From the NCBI RefSeq assembly GCF_029626225.1, contig NZ_JARUBP010000001.1, positions 1,488,001-1,552,000 on the forward strand: a DNA stretch of 64,000 nt. The letters run 5' to 3'. Of this stretch, positions 62,188 through 64,000 are shown piece after piece. This DNA comes from Asanoa sp. WMMD1127. Its GTDB lineage: Bacteria; Actinomycetota; Actinomycetes; Mycobacteriales; Micromonosporaceae. Under the pieces are notes generated by a model. The model was not told where the DNA came from, ran no database searches, and saw only the letters and a program-made list of their open reading frames with translations. Both the position numbers and the translations under genes were made by a program. Position 1 is the stretch's first letter. Each line of letters opens with the position of its first letter.

Positions 62188-62253
62188 TCAGTTGCGCAGG
62201 CTCCATTGCTGGTTCGTGCCGCCGTTGCAGGACCAGAGGATGAGCTTCTGACC
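62188..62253 (-). pseudogene. C-terminal remnant of a ricin-type lectin domain
   Basis: The minus strand encodes GQKLILWSCNGGTNQQWSLRN then a stop at 62188. This is the last repeat of a ricin B-type beta-trefoil (QxW motif), as found at the end of secreted glycoside hydrolases. Upstream of 62253 the similarity stops at once and plus-strand LacI-like coding begins, so the rest of the gene is gone. Confidence 0.7.
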
Positions 62254-62255
62254 TG

Positions 62256-62357
62256 CGTGCGTTGTTGCGCCTGATCGCGGGCGCGCCGCTCGACGCGCAC
62301 CCCGTGGAGCTGGCTACCACGCTGGTCATCCGCGAGTCGGCCGCCCCACCGAGCTAG
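62256..62357 (+). pseudogene. C-terminal remnant of a second lacI-family gene
   Basis: The plus strand from about 62256 to TAG 62357 encodes RLIAGAPLDAHPVELATTL then VIRESAAPPS, the standard C-terminal strand-helix of a LacI repressor, closely like the end of the intact minus-strand lacI next to it (ELATELIVRGSTA). It has no N-terminal part. The two convergent lacI ends share the CTAG at 62354-62357. Confidence 0.72.
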
Positions 62358-63409
62358 CGGGCCGCGGTCGAGCCGCGGACGATCAGCTCGGTGGCCAGTT
62401 CCACGTGGTGCGAGTCCAGTTTCTCGCCGGCCGCCACCCGAAGTGCGGTGCGCAGGGCGACGCCGCCCATCTCGCGCAACGGTTGCCTCACCGTGGTCAA
62501 CGGCGGCGAGAAGAGGCGGGCGACCTCGGTGTCGTCGAAGCCCACCACGCTCAGGTCGTCGGGCACTCGCAGCCCGCGGGCCCGGGCCGCCTCGATCACG
62601 CCCGCCGCCATCTCGTCGCTGCTCGCGAACACGGCGGTTGGCCGCTTGGGTAGGTCGAGCTGCGCGGCGCCGCCCGCGATCCCGTCCTGGTAGCGGAAGT
62701 CGCCCGTCTGCCGGTGGTCGTCGGGCACGGGCACGCCGGCCGCCTCGAGCGCCGCCCGATAGCCGTGCATCCGGGCCTGGTTGCACGCCGACCGGCTTGA
62801 GTCGCCGACGTAGCCGATCCGACGGTGGCCGAGGGCGAGCAGGTGCTGTGCCGCGGCCATGCCGCCCGCGAAGTTGGTGGAGCCTACGCTGGCCGCTCGC
62901 TGCCGCTGCAGGTTGAGCGGGTCGATGACGACCAGCGGCAGGTGCGCGCGGGAGAGCGCGGCCAGGTCGGTGGAGGTGAGGTCGTCGAGAACCGCGATCA
63001 CCGCGCGGCGACCCGCGGCGGCCAGGTCGCGCGCCCAACCAATGGGATGGCTGGCGTCGGCGCCGGCCGCGGTGCGCGGCCGGGTGCTGATCGCCACCGC
63101 GATGCTGGCCGCGCCGCTGGCGTCGAGGACACCCTGGATGATCTCGGTGGAGTACGCGTTGAGGTCGCACGTGAGCACCAGCTCGATCTGGGCCGTGGCT
63201 GGGTTGCCCCTGGCCGCGCGCGACCGCCGGCCGATGTAGTCGTGCTGCTCCAGCAGCGACTCCACCAGCGCGCGGGTCTCGGCGCCGACGTCGCAGCGTC
63301 CGTTGACCACTTTGGATACGGTGGTCACCGAGACGCCGGCTAACCTGGCGACGGTGGCCAGCGTCGCGCGGCCGATGGCTATCTCCTTCGTGGAGTGTGG
63401 ATCGGTCAC
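62354..63409 (-). CDS. LacI-family transcriptional regulator
   Basis: A 351-residue repressor. The HTH is at about residues 17-40 (TLATVARLAGVSVTTVSKVV) with the hinge helix following, then a periplasmic-binding-like sugar domain (about 70-340; ELVLTCDLNAYSTEIIQGVLDA, GYVGDSSRSACNQARMHGY, VVGFDDTEVARLFSPPLTTVRQP). It senses a sugar and represses carbohydrate genes. No sugar operon is nearby; the neighbours are lectin and lacI relics, but a CebR-like operator stands before the PQQ sugar dehydrogenase 7 kb away. The start is GTG 63409; later starts would still keep the HTH. Confidence 0.92.
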   Translation of the reverse strand: MTDPHSTKEIAIGRATLATVARLAGVSVTTVSKVVNGRCDVGAETRALVESLLEQHDYIGRRSRAARGNPATAQIELVLTCDLNAYSTEIIQGVLDASGAASIAVAISTRPRTAAGADASHPIGWARDLAAAGRRAVIAVLDDLTSTDLAALSRAHLPLVVIDPLNLQRQRAASVGSTNFAGGMAAAQHLLALGHRRIGYVGDSSRSACNQARMHGYRAALEAAGVPVPDDHRQTGDFRYQDGIAGGAAQLDLPKRPTAVFASSDEMAAGVIEAARARGLRVPDDLSVVGFDDTEVARLFSPPLTTVRQPLREMGGVALRTALRVAAGEKLDSHHVELATELIVRGSTAAR

Positions 63410-63435
63410 AGGTACAGACGACCGAGTCGGCGATC

Positions 63436-63454
63436 GTCATCGGTGACCGATGAC
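63436..63454. promoter_or_regulatory. perfect 19-bp palindrome upstream of lacI
   Basis: GTCATCGG (63436-63443) and CCGATGAC (63447-63454) pair perfectly around three bases. It lies 27 bases upstream of the lacI start and 21 bases beyond the stop of the minus-strand relic. It may be the lacI autoregulatory site or the relic's terminator. Confidence 0.5.
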
Positions 63455-63474
63455 AAATTGGGGCTTCGCGGTCG

Positions 63475-63609
63475 TCAGTACGGTTGCGAGGACCACTGCG
63501 CCCCGGACGGCTGGCCGGCGGTAGACATCGCCGACTCCTCGGGCGGCATCAGCACCTCATTGCGTGGATACGAGCTCCCGGCAGCCGGCCGGTGGCCCGC
63601 CTCCCAGCG
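63475..63609 (-). pseudogene. C-terminal relic of an unidentified gene
   Basis: A 44-codon minus-strand frame with coding-like composition ends ...PSGAQWSSQPY at TGA 63475. It opens only after an in-frame stop at 63610, with no start codon supported by a ribosome site. I take it as the tail of a lost gene upstream of lacI, perhaps carbohydrate-related like its neighbours; family not recognised. Confidence 0.4.
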
Positions 63610-63846
63610 TCAAGCGAGCCCGTCGATCTGTTCGATGACTATTAGAAAATCGACGTGAGCAAATTGCTAACGGAAAATGTGTTATGGAAACGATCCCTTA
63701 AAGGTCGCATTGACATGCTGCGATTCCCCGCCGCATGCTGACCAAGCAGACCACGGGACGGCTCGCATCTGAAATGACGCTGCGACGCCTCCCGGCGGGA
63801 CCTGACTGACCGTCACGGCGGACGGCATGACGATCTGACCGGCACG
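63610..63846. other. AT-richer stretch without a gene
   Basis: From about 63636 to 63710 the base composition drops well below the window average, with runs such as TTAGAAAATCG and GGAAAATGTG. A GGAAACGATCCC sequence near 63687 is a weak LacI-like half palindrome. No frame with start and ribosome site is convincing. It may be an old promoter region or acquired DNA. Confidence 0.35.
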
Positions 63847-63978
63847 CATGCCTTGGATGCCCAGCCGCGGCTGGAGCGTCGCAGGGCCACCGACGGCGCG
63901 CCTCGTCTGCAGTGGAGCTGCCACGGCGGCACCAACCAGCAGTGGTGGTTCAGCCCATATAGGCCCGCAACCCCGTAA
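63847..63978 (+). pseudogene. ricin-type lectin domain remnant
   Basis: The plus-strand frame ending at TAA 63976-63978 contains ATDGAPRLQW then SCHGGTNQQWWFSPY, the last repeat of a ricin B-type beta-trefoil. An upstream HALDAQ resembles the family's CLD start, but the first cysteine is lost. Further upstream the similarity disappears, so it is a decayed or truncated domain. It echoes the minus-strand lectin relic at 62188-62253. Confidence 0.6.
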
Positions 63979-63986
63979 GGACTGTC

Positions 63987-64000
63987 ATGGAAACTCCGAA
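63987..64000 (+). CDS. possible start of the next gene (partial)
   Basis: ATG 63987 follows AAGGA by five bases and reads Met-Glu-Thr-Pro to the window edge. Too short to identify. Confidence 0.3.

Noticed and set aside
63682-63924. 80-codon minus-strand frame near the right edge
   Set aside because: No ribosome site or family resemblance; it lies opposite the lectin-like relic, which has a recognisable motif.

Overview
The window is GC-rich throughout and reads like the chromosome of a filamentous or sporangiate actinobacterium, most likely a Micromonosporaceae relative. Supporting signs are a menaquinone UbiA/UbiD pair, a System II cytochrome c maturation operon next to hemL, an osaABC-like stress-signalling locus, RskA-type anti-sigma and SARP-type regulators, and frequent GTG starts. 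About a dozen genes have a TANNNT box 5 to 8 nt upstream of the start codon and no Shine-Dalgarno sequence, the usual look of leaderless actinobacterial transcripts. The taxon is inferred from gene content only.

Layout. 1-2.65 kb: 3' end of an unknown gene, then an IS481-family element whose right terminal repeat is interrupted by a complete IS3-family element. 2.9-5.3 kb: mqnP-mqnL (menaquinone). 5.4-9.6 kb: SigE-family sigma factor with a membrane-anchored WD40-like partner, and a large secreted beta-helix protein. 9.7-15.6 kb: tightly coupled hemL-phosphatase-tlpA-ccdA-resB-ccsB operon. 15.7-23.9 kb: STAS antagonist, response regulator, poly-HAMP hybrid kinase and SpoIIE-type phosphatase (osaBAC-like), and a methyltransferase. 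24-33 kb: frameshifted small membrane gene, MFS pump, catalytically dead ClpP homologue, HAD phosphatase, FAD oxidase, oligopeptidase B, threonine-dehydratase-like enzyme with a minimal GntR regulator. 33-43 kb: ECF41 sigma factor beside an SRPBCC gene, a NarL-type two-component pair, an OmpA-like lipoprotein, a MarR-controlled hydrolase locus, an HPF-like protein, and an AlkB-type hydroxylase with divergent tetR. 43-48 kb: fasciclin/RskA/SigK-like module, carotenoid-type FAD oxidoreductase, DEAD-box helicase. 49-54 kb: hydrolase, DUF4397 surface protein with class F sortase, an IS5-family element inserted exactly at the sortase stop codon, a kinase and a SnoaL-like protein. 54-59 kb: PQQ-type sugar dehydrogenase with a CebR-like operator, DUF3592 protein, GntR-regulated hydrolase, TRIC-like channel, and two tandem paralogous secreted proteins of unknown function. 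59-64 kb: large SARP/AfsR-type regulator, then a rearranged carbohydrate-related zone with a lacI gene flanked by remnants of another lacI and of ricin-type lectin domains.

Most loci are ordinary actinobacterial core or regulatory modules. The points that stand out are: the nested insertion sequences, two of which take their transposase stop codon from the duplicated CTAG target; the dead ClpP homologue; the tandem secreted paralogues next to four 11-bp-phased SARP-type repeats; several clear operator palindromes that pair regulators with targets; and the lectin/LacI debris at the right end. No tRNA, rRNA, CRISPR array or prophage was seen.
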